A stretch of 64,000 nucleotides of DNA, taken from Paludibacteraceae bacterium. GTDB taxonomy: Bacteria > Bacteroidota > Bacteroidia > Bacteroidales > Paludibacteraceae. The notes beneath the pieces are model-generated. The model was not told the DNA's origin. It searched no databases and saw nothing but the letters and a program-made list of their open reading frames with translations. The DNA is taken from assembly GCA_024401645.1 (NCBI GenBank), contig JAKSKR010000011.1, forward strand, positions 17,834 to 81,833, read 5' to 3'. A program made the translations under genes and the position numbers. Of this stretch, positions 1 through 9,153 are shown in pieces (position 1 is the stretch's first letter; each line of letters opens with the position of its first letter).

Positions 1-461
1 ACGTTAGCACCTCGAACAATCACCATGTTGCCATTTATGAGGATGCCGATGGAAAACTTCAAGAAAAAGTAGTTTCGTTTTATGAAGCAACAGCATGTGT
101 AACAGCCGGAATTCCAATCATTGATAAAGAATATAAAAAGGACGAAGGTTGGAAGTTCAAGTTCACCATGAAACGCAACGAATACTTTGTTTTCCCTAAC
201 CCTTCAACCGGCTTCGACCCGAATGAAGTTGACTTTATGAACGAAAATAATTACGACATTATTAGTCCTAACCTATATCGCGTTCAAAGTCTTTCAACAA
301 AAGATTACTGGTTTAGACACCATTTGGAAACAACAGTTGAAAAGGATCCAAGTTTAAGTGATATAACCTATAAGCGAATTAGAAATGCAGAAGGACTGAA
401 AAACATTGTCAAAGTTAGGATTAACCATATAGGAAAGATTGTATCTATAGGAGAGTATTAA
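1..461 (+). CDS. cas9: Cas9 (type II-C), 3' end only
   Basis: This is the C-terminal ~152 residues of a Cas9 RNA-guided DNA endonuclease; the frame is open from base 3 and the 5' part lies outside the window. The identification rests on the residues NNHHVAIYEDADGKLQEK near the start and FVFPNP with NLYRVQSLSTKDYWFRHH later, which resemble the PAM-interacting C-terminal region of Bacteroidetes type II-C Cas9 proteins, and on cas1 starting 3 bp downstream. It ends in VRINHIGKIVSIGEY, close to the usual end of these proteins. In the family the protein uses a crRNA:tracrRNA pair to cut foreign DNA. Both nuclease domains are out of view, so I cannot say whether the enzyme is intact. Confidence 0.9.
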   Translation, partial: VSTSNNHHVAIYEDADGKLQEKVVSFYEATACVTAGIPIIDKEYKKDEGWKFKFTMKRNEYFVFPNPSTGFDPNEVDFMNENNYDIISPNLYRVQSLSTKDYWFRHHLETTVEKDPSLSDITYKRIRNAEGLKNIVKVRINHIGKIVSIGEY

Positions 462-464
462 CCT

Positions 465-1391
465 ATGATTAAGAAAACCCTATATTTTGGTAACCCTGCC
501 TATCTTTCCACCAAAGATAGGCAACTGGTTATCAAGAAGCCTTGCGAAAGCGAGGCTAGTGAACCGAAGAGCGAGGTCGTTAGGTCAATACCAATAGAAG
601 ATATTGGCGTCATAGTTCTAGACAATCCTAGGGTTACCATAACACAAAGGTTGATGGGGCTTCTTATGGAAAACAATTGTGCACTTGTCTGTTGCGATGA
701 GAGTCACCTGCCTAGCGGATTGTTTCTACCCTTGGCATGCAATACGGTTCAACACGAAAGGTTTGTTGATCAAGTGGGAGCATCCTTGCCATTAAAGAAA
801 CAGTTATGGGCACAAACCATCCAGGCAAAAATTCATAACCAGGCATGTGTGCTTGAGCAATATAAGGGCAAACAAACACCGAACATGTATGCATGGGCAG
901 ACCAAGTAAAGAGTGGCGACACCGACAACAAGGAAGCTCAAGCGGCCGCCTACTATTGGAAGGGGTTATTTGAAGAGAAACCATATTTCTTTAGGGACCA
1001 ATTCGGCCCTTATCCTAACTGCGTATTTAATTACGGATATTCCATTTTGCGTGCAATTGTCGCTCGCGCTTTGGTTTCTTCAGGTCTACTACCCACATTT
1101 GGAATCCATCATCATAACCGCTACAATGCATATTGTCTGGCAGATGACATAATGGAACCTTACAGGCCCTATGTAGACGAGCTTGTCTTAAGCATCATGG
1201 ATTGGAGCGACGAGGAGCAGGGGATAACTAAAGAACAGAAAATCGAGCTACTGAAAATTCCCACAATAGACGTCTCCATAAACGGAAAGAAGAGCCCTTT
1301 AGAAGTGGCAGCCTCCATAACAACGGCATCCCTTTACAGATGTTATTCAGGCGAATCGCGAAGAATATCGTACCCATACAAGGATAGATGA
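465..1391 (+). CDS. cas1: CRISPR-associated endonuclease Cas1 (type II)
   Basis: Cas1 integrase of 308 residues, usual length for type II. With Cas2 it forms the complex that inserts new spacers at the leader-end repeat. Visible family features are the N-terminal beta-strand opening (TLYFGNPAYLS), an N-terminal segment running to VIVLDNPRVTITQ, and the C-terminal all-helical catalytic domain with the conserved NYGYSILRAIVARALVSSGL stretch (about residues 189-208) followed by GIHHHNRYNAYCLADDIMEPYRP, which holds the conserved His and Asp metal ligands. The gene starts 3 bp after cas9 and overlaps cas2 by 4 bp (ATGA), so the three are probably one transcript. No csn2 or cas4 is present, as expected for subtype II-C. 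Confidence 0.96.
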   Translation: MIKKTLYFGNPAYLSTKDRQLVIKKPCESEASEPKSEVVRSIPIEDIGVIVLDNPRVTITQRLMGLLMENNCALVCCDESHLPSGLFLPLACNTVQHERFVDQVGASLPLKKQLWAQTIQAKIHNQACVLEQYKGKQTPNMYAWADQVKSGDTDNKEAQAAAYYWKGLFEEKPYFFRDQFGPYPNCVFNYGYSILRAIVARALVSSGLLPTFGIHHHNRYNAYCLADDIMEPYRPYVDELVLSIMDWSDEEQGITKEQKIELLKIPTIDVSINGKKSPLEVAASITTASLYRCYSGESRRISYPYKDR

Positions 1392-1729
1392 TAACATTTG
1401 ATCGCTTTAGTGAGTATCGTGTAATGTGGATAATGGTGTTCTTCGATCTGCCTACAGAAACAAAACTGCAAGTAAAAGCAGCTACCGAGTTCAGAAAAAA
1501 ATTACTTAAAGATGGTTTTACAATGTATCAGTATTCCATCTACGTAAGGCATTGTGCCAGTCGCGAAAATGCAGAAGTCCACACCAATCGCGTAAAGAAG
1601 ATTTTACCGCAATATGGTAAGATTAGTATTTTGGTTATAACGGACAAACAATTTGGCGAAATCATACAATATACGAACAAACAACCAGAACAGTCAACAG
1701 CACCCGGCCAACAACTAGAGTTGTTTTAG
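1388..1729 (+). CDS. cas2: CRISPR-associated endoribonuclease Cas2
   Basis: Cas2 of 113 residues with a ferredoxin-like fold; structural partner of Cas1 in spacer capture. The first strand YRVMWIMVFFDLPTETK carries the conserved Asp after the hydrophobic strand, and GFTMYQYSIYVRHC is typical of the second strand and helix in type II Cas2. It starts inside the last codons of cas1 (ATGA overlap). It ends in a polar Gln/Pro-rich tail (about residues 98-110). A strong bidirectional hairpin terminator follows within 10 bp, separating the cas operon from the array. The start is fixed by the overlap; an internal Met at about residue 14 is unlikely. Confidence 0.96.
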   Translation: MITFDRFSEYRVMWIMVFFDLPTETKLQVKAATEFRKKLLKDGFTMYQYSIYVRHCASRENAEVHTNRVKKILPQYGKISILVITDKQFGEIIQYTNKQPEQSTAPGQQLELF

Positions 1730-1735
1730 AAAAGA

Positions 1736-1765
1736 AAAAGTCTGCCTTAAAAGCAGACTTTTTTC
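1736..1765 (+). terminator. Rho-independent terminator after cas2 (bidirectional)
   Basis: AAGTCTGC (1738-1745) pairs with GCAGACTT (1753-1760) around a 7-nt loop and is followed by a T run. The A-rich left flank gives a T run on the other strand too. It can therefore end the cas operon from the left and CRISPR transcripts arriving on the minus strand from the array. Confidence 0.85.
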
Positions 1766-1837
1766 GCAACACTTAATGATTTTTTATTCCAAAATCGGCA
1801 AATAACCAATTGGGAAACATCTACTTGCAGCAATTGT
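1766..1837. other. Short spacer region between terminator and first repeat (possible leader)
   Basis: 72 bp of AT-rich DNA without an ORF. If new spacers enter at the cas2 side, this is the leader; the sharper repeat conservation here than at the far end supports that. I see no recognisable anti-repeat on either strand. Confidence 0.4.
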
Positions 1838-4024
1838 GGTGTTGCTAATCAAGCAAAGGTACAATTTTGAATCCAATTCACAACGCAAAGACCAGAACAA
1901 CTCCGCGCCCTTATGGTGTTGCTAATCAAGCAAAGGTACAATTTTGAATCCAATTCACAACAACTTTTTCGCTAACTTTTTCGCTAACTATGGTGTTGCT
2001 AATCAAGCAAAGGTACAATTTTGAATCCAATTCACAACACGCCCACAAGTAACCAGGTGTATGTTAAGGTGTTGCTAATCAAGCAAAGGTACAATTTTGA
2101 ATCCAATTCACAACTATTATCTAAGAATATCATTAAATTCGAAGGTGTTGCTAATCAAGCAAAGGTACAATTTTGAATCCAATTCACAACTTTTACTTAT
2201 GTGCAAGAAAAAGTAAAGTGGTGTTGCTAATCAAGCAAAGGTACAATTTTGAATCCAATTCACAACTAAATATAATTTCTTGGTAAAGAGTATTATGGTG
2301 TTGCTAATCAAGCAAAGGTACAATTTTGAATCCAATTCACAACTACTTTTTTCGTTTACTTTTCCGTTTACTGGTGTTGCTAATCAAGCAAAGGTACAAT
2401 TTTGAATCCAATTCACAACTACTGCGCTAACTATACATCAAAGAATGAGGTGTTGCTAATCAAGCAAAGGTACAATTTTGAATCCAATTCACAACCTCTA
2501 TGTTTGTTCAAAGGGTGCTGCCTATGGTGTTGCTAATCAAGCAAAGGTACAATTTTGAATCCAATTCACAACAACACTCCGTATGTGCAGACTAATGAGG
2601 GTGGTGTTGCTAATCAAGCAAAGGTACAATTTTGAATCCAATTCACAACCCAAGTTAAATGCATCTATCTTGAACCAAGGTGTTGCTAATCAAGCAAAGG
2701 TACAATTTTGAATCCAATTCACAACAATTGATTGTTTATCTATGTGTAATTGGTGGTGTTGCTAATCAAGCAAAGGTACAATTTTGAATCCAATTCACAA
2801 CAAGAACAAGAAAGATAAAGAGGCTCGTGAGGTGTTGCTAATCAAGCAAAGGTACAATTTTGAATCCAATTCACAACATGGTATAATCTCAATAGTAGTG
2901 TTTACAGGTGTTGCTAATCAAGCAAAGGTACAATTTTGAATCCAATTCACAACCACGTTAATGCGGTTGAAAATGTACATAGGGTGTTGCTAATCAAGCA
3001 AAGGTACAATTTTGAATCCAATTCACAACGCACAAGCCAACAACGCAATGAACACTCACGGTGTTGCTAATCAAGCAAAGGTACAATTTTGAATCCAATT
3101 CACAACAGTTTTGCCTTTTGTTTTTTACATTTACTGGTGTTGCTAATCAAGCAAAGGTACAATTTTGAATCCAATTCACAACAGTACAGCTGTTTCATTG
3201 AAATTAGTTTCAGGTGTTGCTAATCAAGCAAAGGTACAATTTTGAATCCAATTCACAACATAACAGAGTTCAGTCTGCCGGTGGTCCTAGGTGTTGCTAA
3301 TCAAGCAAAGGTACAATTTTGAATCCAATTCACAACTAGTAGCCGGTACGCTTCAGTGTCCATTTGGTGTTGCTAATCAAGCAAAGGTACAATTTTGAAT
3401 CCAATTCACAACTCCGTTTAATTTTTTTAATTTATTTAATTGGTGTTGCTAATCAAGCAAAGGTACAATTTTGAATCCAATTCACAACACGACCTTAAAG
3501 AAGGTGATTACAGTTATGGGTGTTGCTAATCAAGCAAAGGTACAATTTTGAATCCAATTCACAACTAACCTTGAACTAAATTTTGGTCATATTCAGGTGT
3601 TGCTAATCAAGCAAAGGTACAATTTTGAATCCAATTCACAACTCTCTTTCTTGGGAGGAATTGACTGCAGAAGGTGTTGCTAATCAAGCAAAAGTACAAT
3701 TTTGAATCCAATTCACAACACACGGTAGCGGAGACGCGACTGCACAACGGTGTTGCTAATCAAGCAAAAGTACAATTTTGAATCCAATTCACAACCCGAA
3801 ACAAAGTTCTATCATGCGCTTAACGGTGTTGCTAATCAAGCAAAAGTACAATTTTGAATCCAATTCACAACTATTGGTTCGTGTGTTTTGACATAAAGAT
3901 GGGTGTTGCTAATCAAGCAAAAGTACAATTTTGAATCCAATTCACAACGCTAGCGCCGAGCGTCCCAACACGTTAGTGGTGTTGCTAATCAAGCAAAGGT
4001 ACCAATTTTAAAGCAATTCACAAC
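1838..4024 (-). CRISPR. Type II-C CRISPR array, 29 repeats and 28 spacers
   Basis: The repeat is 47 bp; on the plus strand it begins GGTGTTGCTAATCAAGCAAA and ends CCAATTCACAAC. Repeat starts include 1838, 1915, 1991, 2068 and so on to 3902, and a last one at 3978; spacers are 29-30 bp. By analogy with other II-C repeats, which begin GTTGT in the crRNA sense, the crRNA strand is the minus strand, so array transcription runs towards cas2. Four repeats at the right (3673, 3749, 3825, 3902) share one substitution (AAAGTAC for AAGGTAC on the plus strand) and the last (3978-4024) is degenerate in its middle, which suggests the right end is the old end. In the crRNA sense each repeat contains TTG (positions 2-4), 19 bp, then TACCTTTG (positions 24-31), a Bacteroidetes promoter. 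Confidence 0.98.
3978..4024. repeat. Degenerate terminal repeat; possible tracrRNA anti-repeat
   Basis: The outermost 47-bp repeat differs from the consensus only in its central part (plus strand CCAATTTTAAAGC instead of CAATTTTGAATCC). Its first and last dozen bases are unchanged, and in the crRNA sense it keeps TTG-N19-TACCTTTG. Read on the plus strand it could pair with the crRNA repeat over 11 bp, then a mismatched bulge, then 5 bp more, which is the layout of a crRNA:tracrRNA duplex. No convincing plus-strand promoter was seen, so tracrRNA may instead lie upstream of cas9 outside the window. Confidence 0.45.
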
Positions 4025-4393
4025 TATTCTTCTGCTGGCATTCATTTCAGAAGCATAGCTTCATTTTATAGAATTATTCTCCTTCATTGTCGAGCACTTC
4101 GGTTTAATATTTCTGACCATCAGCCGACTGTAATTTCAACTGGTTAGTGCCACTAACCACTTCATTCTGTTTTCAAACCCTTCCTATTTTCGTAATCGTC
4201 TCCCCCCTGCCGCCTTGAAAATAAGGATTTTAGGGATTGTAACGTTTTATTACATACAAATGAAGGAAAAGCACTAGTGGAATTTAAGCGATTTGCCGAA
4301 TATTGCAACGTGAACCAACGGACAACAACGTGACGGACTGACGTGCGGATGCTGTTCGACTAAAACTTAAGTTTAAATACCAAAAAAATACAA
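4025..4393. other. Non-coding region between CRISPR array and beta-galactosidase
   Basis: 369 bp without a credible ORF. It holds small dyads: CTTCTG...CAGAAG just after the array, GAAGC-ATA-GCTTC (about 4049-4061) followed by a T-rich stretch, and a perfect 9-bp inverted repeat TGGTTAGTG/CACTAACCA at 4141-4159. These may belong to a small RNA next to the array or to the control region of the beta-galactosidase gene. No TAnnTTTG promoter was found just before 4394. Confidence 0.5.
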
Positions 4394-7300
4394 ATGAGGC
4401 AGACCTTTTTATCGCTAACTACAATGCTTGCCCTTGCCTGCCAACTGGGCTCGGCACAAAACAACGAATGGAACGGCAAGCCGACCGTTTACGGGGTGAA
4501 CACCCTTAAACCACACGCTACAGCAATGCCCTACAGCACCATTGAACAGGCGCTGAAGGCTGACCGACAGGCGTCGGAATGGTACCAAACACTGACCGGT
4601 ACCTGGAAATTCTATCACGTGGACAAACCCGCACAACGAAACAACGACTTCTTTGCCGACAACTACGACGTGAGCAAGTGGGACGACATTGCCGTGCCGG
4701 GCTCGTGGCAACTGCAAGGCTACGACCACCCCATCTACAGCAACGTCATCTACCCATGGGCGGCAAGCGACTACATAAAACAACCCGCAGCACCTACCAA
4801 CTTTAATCCGGTGGGCCACTACCGCCGCACCTTTAAGGTGCCTGCCAACTGGAAAGGCAAGTACATCCGCCTCCGCTTCGAGGGCGTTGAGTCGGCCTAC
4901 TATGTTTGGGTGAACGGCAAGTATGTGGGCTATAGCGAAAACTCGTTCACCGGACACGAATTTGACGTTACCGACAAGCTGCGCGATGGCGAGAACAACA
5001 TTTCGGTACAGGTGTTCCGCTGGTGCGACGGCAGCTGGCTGGAAGACCAGGACTTCATCCGCCTGGCCGGCATCTTCCGCGACGTGTACCTCTACGCATC
5101 GCCAAAGACCAACATTCAAGACTTCCAGATTAACGCCTCGCTTGCCAGCAACTACAAAGACGGCGACTTTAACGCTGCCGTTTGGGTCGACAACTTCTCG
5201 GGTAGCGAGTCGGCTCCCCTCTCGCTCCAACTGCAAATCTACGACAAGGCGACCAAGAAGCTGGTGAAGGAAGAGACCAAGGACATTGCCGCCATTGGCA
5301 GCGGCAGGGAAGCTACCGTCCGCTTCCACTTCGACGTGACTGCCCCTAAACTGTGGTCGGCAGAGTCGCCTTCGCTCTATACCGTGGTGATGGTCCTCCG
5401 CGACGAGAAGGGCAACATACTAGAAACCGAAAGCGCCAACGTGGGCTTCAGAAAGGTGGAGCTGAAAAAGGATGCCAACGGCATGACACGCTACTACATA
5501 AACAACTCGCCTATAAAGTTCCGCGGCGTTAACCGACACGAACTGGACCCCGACCACGGACGCGTGCTTTCGACCCAACGCATATTTGACGACGTGGTGC
5601 TGATGAAGCGCTTCAACATTAACGCCTTAAGAACGTCGCACTACCCTAACGACCCACGCCTGTATGACATTTGCGACAGCCTGGGCATATACGTGCTTGA
5701 CGAGAACAACCTGGAAACCCACGGCGCCAACCAAGAAATACCGAAGAACGACGACAACTGGCGCCCTGCCGCCCTTGAACGCATGAGTTCGATGATTCAC
5801 CGCGACAAGAACCACCCTTGCGTGGTGGTATGGTCGCTGGGTAACGAGGCGGGCAACGGCAACGTGTTCACCTCGCTGCTAGACTACGCACACCAGGCCG
5901 ACAACACACGCCCCGTGCACTACGAGGGCGACTGGAACAATGCCGACGTGAACAGCTGGATGTACTACGGACCGGGGGCCATTCATGGCTACAACAACAA
6001 CAACAAACCCATCATGCTCTGCGAATATGAGCACGCCATGGGTAACAGTGTGGGCGACCTGAAGGAGTACATTGACGCCTTCTATGCCAACCCACGCTCG
6101 TTTGGCGGCTTCATTTGGGACTTTATTGACCAAGGCTTGCGCCGCGGCACCAGCAACTTCTTCAACTACGGCGGCCTTTGGAACGACAAGCCTAACGACG
6201 GCAACTTCTGCGCCAACGGCCTCGTCTTCCCCGACCGCAAGGTTCAGCCCGAAATATACGAGGTGAAACACCAGTACCGCAACATTCTGGTAAGCGACAA
6301 GGATGTTGCCAACGGCAGCCTCTACCTTGAAAGCCGCTTCAACTTCACCAACATTGCCGACGTGGTGGAATGCGTGTGGAAGGTGACCGAAAACGGCAAG
6401 GTGATTGAGGAGGGACTGCTTGACCAGAGCCAGCTAGACCTTGCACCACTTGGCAAGCGTACCTTTAGCGTGCCGTTTAAGAAACCAAGCAACCTGAAGA
6501 CCGGTGCCGACTACTACCTGGACCTAGACTTCCAACTGAAGGATGACACCCATTGGGAAAAGGCGGGCTTCAGCATTGCACACGAACAGTTCAGGCTTGT
6601 CCTTGGCCAAAGCCTGCCTGCACAGGTAAACATTGCCAGCGTGGGCAAGCAGAACGTTAGCGACGGCGCCAACGAACTGAAGGTGGAGGGCAACGACTTC
6701 AGCATCGGCATTAACAAGAAGACCGGAATCATAAGCGACTACACGCTTGGACAGACACAGCTGATTAAGATGGGCGCTGAACCAAACTTCTGGCGCGCAC
6801 CTACCGACAACGACCGCGGTAACCGCATGGCCACACGCTGCGCCGCATGGCGCAACGCCGGCAGCAAGCGCATTGTGAAGGGCTGCAACGTTACGCGCGT
6901 TTCGGACCAGGAGACTCGCATAGACTTTGACTATGCCATTGCCGAAGCCGGCAGCACTACCATGAAGATGACCTACACCATTTACGGCAGCGGCGACGTG
7001 GTTGTGGAATATACACTAACCCCCGACAAGACGCAGGAAGAAATACCGAACATTGGTACCCTGTTTACCTTGCCTGGCGGCTTTGAGAAGGTGACCTGGT
7101 TTGGCCGTGGCCCGCACGAGAACTACGTGGGCAGACGCACCAGCGCCTACATGGGTACCTACACCACCCTTGCCGACTCGATGACCACCTACTACATGAA
7201 GAACGGCGAAACCGGCCAGCGCACCGACGTTAAGTGGGCTGCCATGACCAACTCGACCGGTATTGGCCTGATGGTGGTGGGATCGCCTTTCATGGAGTTC

Positions 7301-8278
7301 AGCGCACAGCACTACACACCCGAACAGTTTACCACAACGACAAATCCGTGGGACCTGAAGCGCGACAACGACATAACCCTGCGCGTAGACTTGCAGCAGA
7401 TGGGCCTTGGCGGCGTAGACAGCTGGGGTGCCAAGCCAATGGACAGCTACCGCCTATTCAGCAACAAGACCTACAGCCACAAGTTCCGCATAAGCCCAAT
7501 TCGCGGACAGATGGACGACTATTCGGACTTGGCAAACATCGGCTTCAAGAACCTGCCTACCAGCGACAAGGTGGCCGACTACCCCGTGCTTGACATTAGG
7601 GAGCCAAAGCAGGAAGCGTTTAAGGAAATGGAACTGCCTGGCACCATTCAGGCCGAAGACTACGACAAGGGCGGCGAGGGCCTCTCGTACCACGACAACG
7701 ACGTGGTGAACCAAGGCGAAGCCTACCGCAACGACGACGTTGACGTTGTTGCCACTGCCGACGGCTATGCCATTGGCTACACTGCCACTAACGAATGGGT
7801 AGAATATACCGTGAACGTGAAGGAGGCTGGCACCTACCCACTAACCGCACGCGTTGCAAGCGGACTTGACGGTTCGGGCTTCCGCCTCTTCGTTAACGGC
7901 AAGGCTGTTTCGGACACGGTGAAGATTCCGAAAGGTGCCGACTGGGACACCTACAGTGTGGTTGAAGCGGGCTCGGTTAAACTAGAGGCTGGCGAACAGA
8001 TTGTTAGATTGGTCTTTACCGGCAGCTACGGCAACGTGGACTGGTTCAGACTGGGCAGCGGCGAGCAGAACGGCATTGCCACCATTGCCAACGACCGTAC
8101 CAAAACCGACGTCTACTCGGTTTACACCATTAGCGGAAGCTACTTGGGCACCATTGGCTTGCAGTGCAATGCCGACGGTGCGGGGCTCTACCTTAAGGAC
8201 AAGGGTTTTGCCAAGGGCATCTACATCTTGTTCAACCCACTGGCTAACCGCTATGTGAAGGTTGAGTTGAAAGATTAA
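4394..8278 (+). CDS. Secreted GH2 beta-galactosidase with CBM6-like module and T9SS-type tail
   Basis: 1294-residue LacZ-type glycoside hydrolase that splits beta-galactosides. A signal peptide (about residues 1-21) exports it. The order is: GH2 sugar-binding domain (about 50-235), Ig-like domain (240-355), TIM barrel with GNEAGNG (acid/base Glu485) and LCEYEHAMGNS (nucleophile Glu544), a further beta domain, and a beta-galactosidase small-chain domain (about 745-1055). Unlike E. coli LacZ it continues with a carbohydrate-binding module of family 6/35 type (about 1085-1225; IQAEDYDKGGEG and WVEYTVNV are typical) and ends in a beta-rich tail (GIYILFNPLANRYVKVELKD) resembling a T9SS sorting domain. 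It may act on the cell surface on galactosylated plant glycans. No neighbouring sugar-uptake gene is seen. The start is the only Met before the signal peptide. Confidence 0.93.
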   Translation: MRQTFLSLTTMLALACQLGSAQNNEWNGKPTVYGVNTLKPHATAMPYSTIEQALKADRQASEWYQTLTGTWKFYHVDKPAQRNNDFFADNYDVSKWDDIAVPGSWQLQGYDHPIYSNVIYPWAASDYIKQPAAPTNFNPVGHYRRTFKVPANWKGKYIRLRFEGVESAYYVWVNGKYVGYSENSFTGHEFDVTDKLRDGENNISVQVFRWCDGSWLEDQDFIRLAGIFRDVYLYASPKTNIQDFQINASLASNYKDGDFNAAVWVDNFSGSESAPLSLQLQIYDKATKKLVKEETKDIAAIGSGREATVRFHFDVTAPKLWSAESPSLYTVVMVLRDEKGNILETESANVGFRKVELKKDANGMTRYYINNSPIKFRGVNRHELDPDHGRVLSTQRIFDDVVLMKRFNINALRTSHYPNDPRLYDICDSLGIYVLDENNLETHGANQEIPKNDDNWRPAALERMSSMIHRDKNHPCVVVWSLGNEAGNGNVFTSLLDYAHQADNTRPVHYEGDWNNADVNSWMYYGPGAIHGYNNNNKPIMLCEYEHAMGNSVGDLKEYIDAFYANPRSFGGFIWDFIDQGLRRGTSNFFNYGGLWNDKPNDGNFCANGLVFPDRKVQPEIYEVKHQYRNILVSDKDVANGSLYLESRFNFTNIADVVECVWKVTENGKVIEEGLLDQSQLDLAPLGKRTFSVPFKKPSNLKTGADYYLDLDFQLKDDTHWEKAGFSIAHEQFRLVLGQSLPAQVNIASVGKQNVSDGANELKVEGNDFSIGINKKTGIISDYTLGQTQLIKMGAEPNFWRAPTDNDRGNRMATRCAAWRNAGSKRIVKGCNVTRVSDQETRIDFDYAIAEAGSTTMKMTYTIYGSGDVVVEYTLTPDKTQEEIPNIGTLFTLPGGFEKVTWFGRGPHENYVGRRTSAYMGTYTTLADSMTTYYMKNGETGQRTDVKWAAMTNSTGIGLMVVGSPFMEFSAQHYTPEQFTTTTNPWDLKRDNDITLRVDLQQMGLGGVDSWGAKPMDSYRLFSNKTYSHKFRISPIRGQMDDYSDLANIGFKNLPTSDKVADYPVLDIREPKQEAFKEMELPGTIQAEDYDKGGEGLSYHDNDVVNQGEAYRNDDVDVVATADGYAIGYTATNEWVEYTVNVKEAGTYPLTARVASGLDGSGFRLFVNGKAVSDTVKIPKGADWDTYSVVEAGSVKLEAGEQIVRLVFTGSYGNVDWFRLGSGEQNGIATIANDRTKTDVYSVYTISGSYLGTIGLQCNADGAGLYLKDKGFAKGIYILFNPLANRYVKVELKD

Positions 8279-8294
8279 GAAATGCCACCTAAAA

Positions 8295-8341
8295 GGAAAC
8301 GGGCTGAACAGTGGTCGCACTGTTCAGCCCGTTTCCTTTTT
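8295..8341 (+). terminator. Strong bidirectional terminator
   Basis: A perfect 19-bp stem, GGAAACGGGCTGAACAGTG (8295-8313) with its complement at 8318-8336, has a 4-nt loop and a T run after it. It lies between two convergent genes and can serve both. Confidence 0.92.
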
Positions 8342-8347
8342 TCCTGT

Positions 8348-9136
8348 TTACCTAAATAGCTGTTTAAGCTTACCCAAGATGCGCTTGCGGCGTTGCCATG
8401 CCGCGTCGTGCCTTTGTTTCTGTGCCAACATGGCCGGCACCATTTGTTCCACATTGCCCCCCATGGCTACGGCATAGGCTTGCGCCACCACCTTGAACAG
8501 AGCCATGTTGCCAGTGAAGAGGGTCAGGTTCTCGAAGCAGACGCCAGGTGGCGGCACCTGCCCCTGTGGGTAGAACGTGATGCGGTTGATGTCGATGAGC
8601 GCGAAGCAGTATTGCCCGCCTTCGCCTTCCTGCCAAAGCACGTTGGTGGAATTGAGGTCGCGATGCACGATGCCCGCCTTGTGCAAGCCGGCAACAAACC
8701 CGGCAAAGGCAACAGCCAGGCTGTTGCTGAAACCGTGGTCGGCACCGACGTCGAACCCCGCTTGAAGGGGCTGCCAGTAATTGGCTGCCGACACATAGTA
8801 GACCTGCTGCAACAAGCCGCCACCCCACACCTCGGCAAAAGCAAACGCACTGGGCGTGGACACCCCCCGCCGTTGCAGTTGGGAGGCGTTGTTAAAGGCC
8901 CTTACAGCCTTGTTCTGACGGAAAAACGAGTAGACAATGCGCTGGAAGAGCGAAAGCCGCCTAAAACGCTTTACAACGACTGGCTGACCATTGAGGTTGA
9001 ACGCCTTGATGGTGTTGCGCTGGTCGTGCAACAAATGGCCCTCCGCAGCGAAACGTTGCGGAAGGTTGGCAACAAATGCGGCAAAAGCCCCATCGGTCTT
9101 CTTACATTCGGCTATGGTAAACTTCAACTTCGACAT
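8348..9136 (-). CDS. Lipopolysaccharide kinase family protein (Kdo/WaaP-like)
   Basis: 262-residue protein-kinase-fold enzyme of the type that phosphorylates LPS core sugars on the inner face of the cytoplasmic membrane. Visible motifs are the ATP-binding lysine in PVVVKRFRR (Lys56), the catalytic loop IVHRDLNSTNVLW (Asp160) and the metal-binding LIDINRI (Asp182, in place of the DFG motif of protein kinases). The reading frame is open further upstream, but that extension would overlap the preceding gene; the Met of MSKLKFTIAECKK, 17 bp after that gene's stop, is the better start. The C-terminus is basic (RRKRILGKLKQLFR), suited to membrane contact. The true substrate cannot be read from the sequence. 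Confidence 0.8.
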   Translation of the reverse strand: MSKLKFTIAECKKTDGAFAAFVANLPQRFAAEGHLLHDQRNTIKAFNLNGQPVVVKRFRRLSLFQRIVYSFFRQNKAVRAFNNASQLQRRGVSTPSAFAFAEVWGGGLLQQVYYVSAANYWQPLQAGFDVGADHGFSNSLAVAFAGFVAGLHKAGIVHRDLNSTNVLWQEGEGGQYCFALIDINRITFYPQGQVPPPGVCFENLTLFTGNMALFKVVAQAYAVAMGGNVEQMVPAMLAQKQRHDAAWQRRKRILGKLKQLFR

Positions 9137-9153
9137 AATAGACAACACACATT

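Noticed and set aside
4415..5329. 304-codon open frame antisense to the beta-galactosidase gene
   Set aside because: It lies wholly over a clear GH2 gene, reads as low-complexity Val/Ala/His-rich protein and arises from biased codon use on the other strand.
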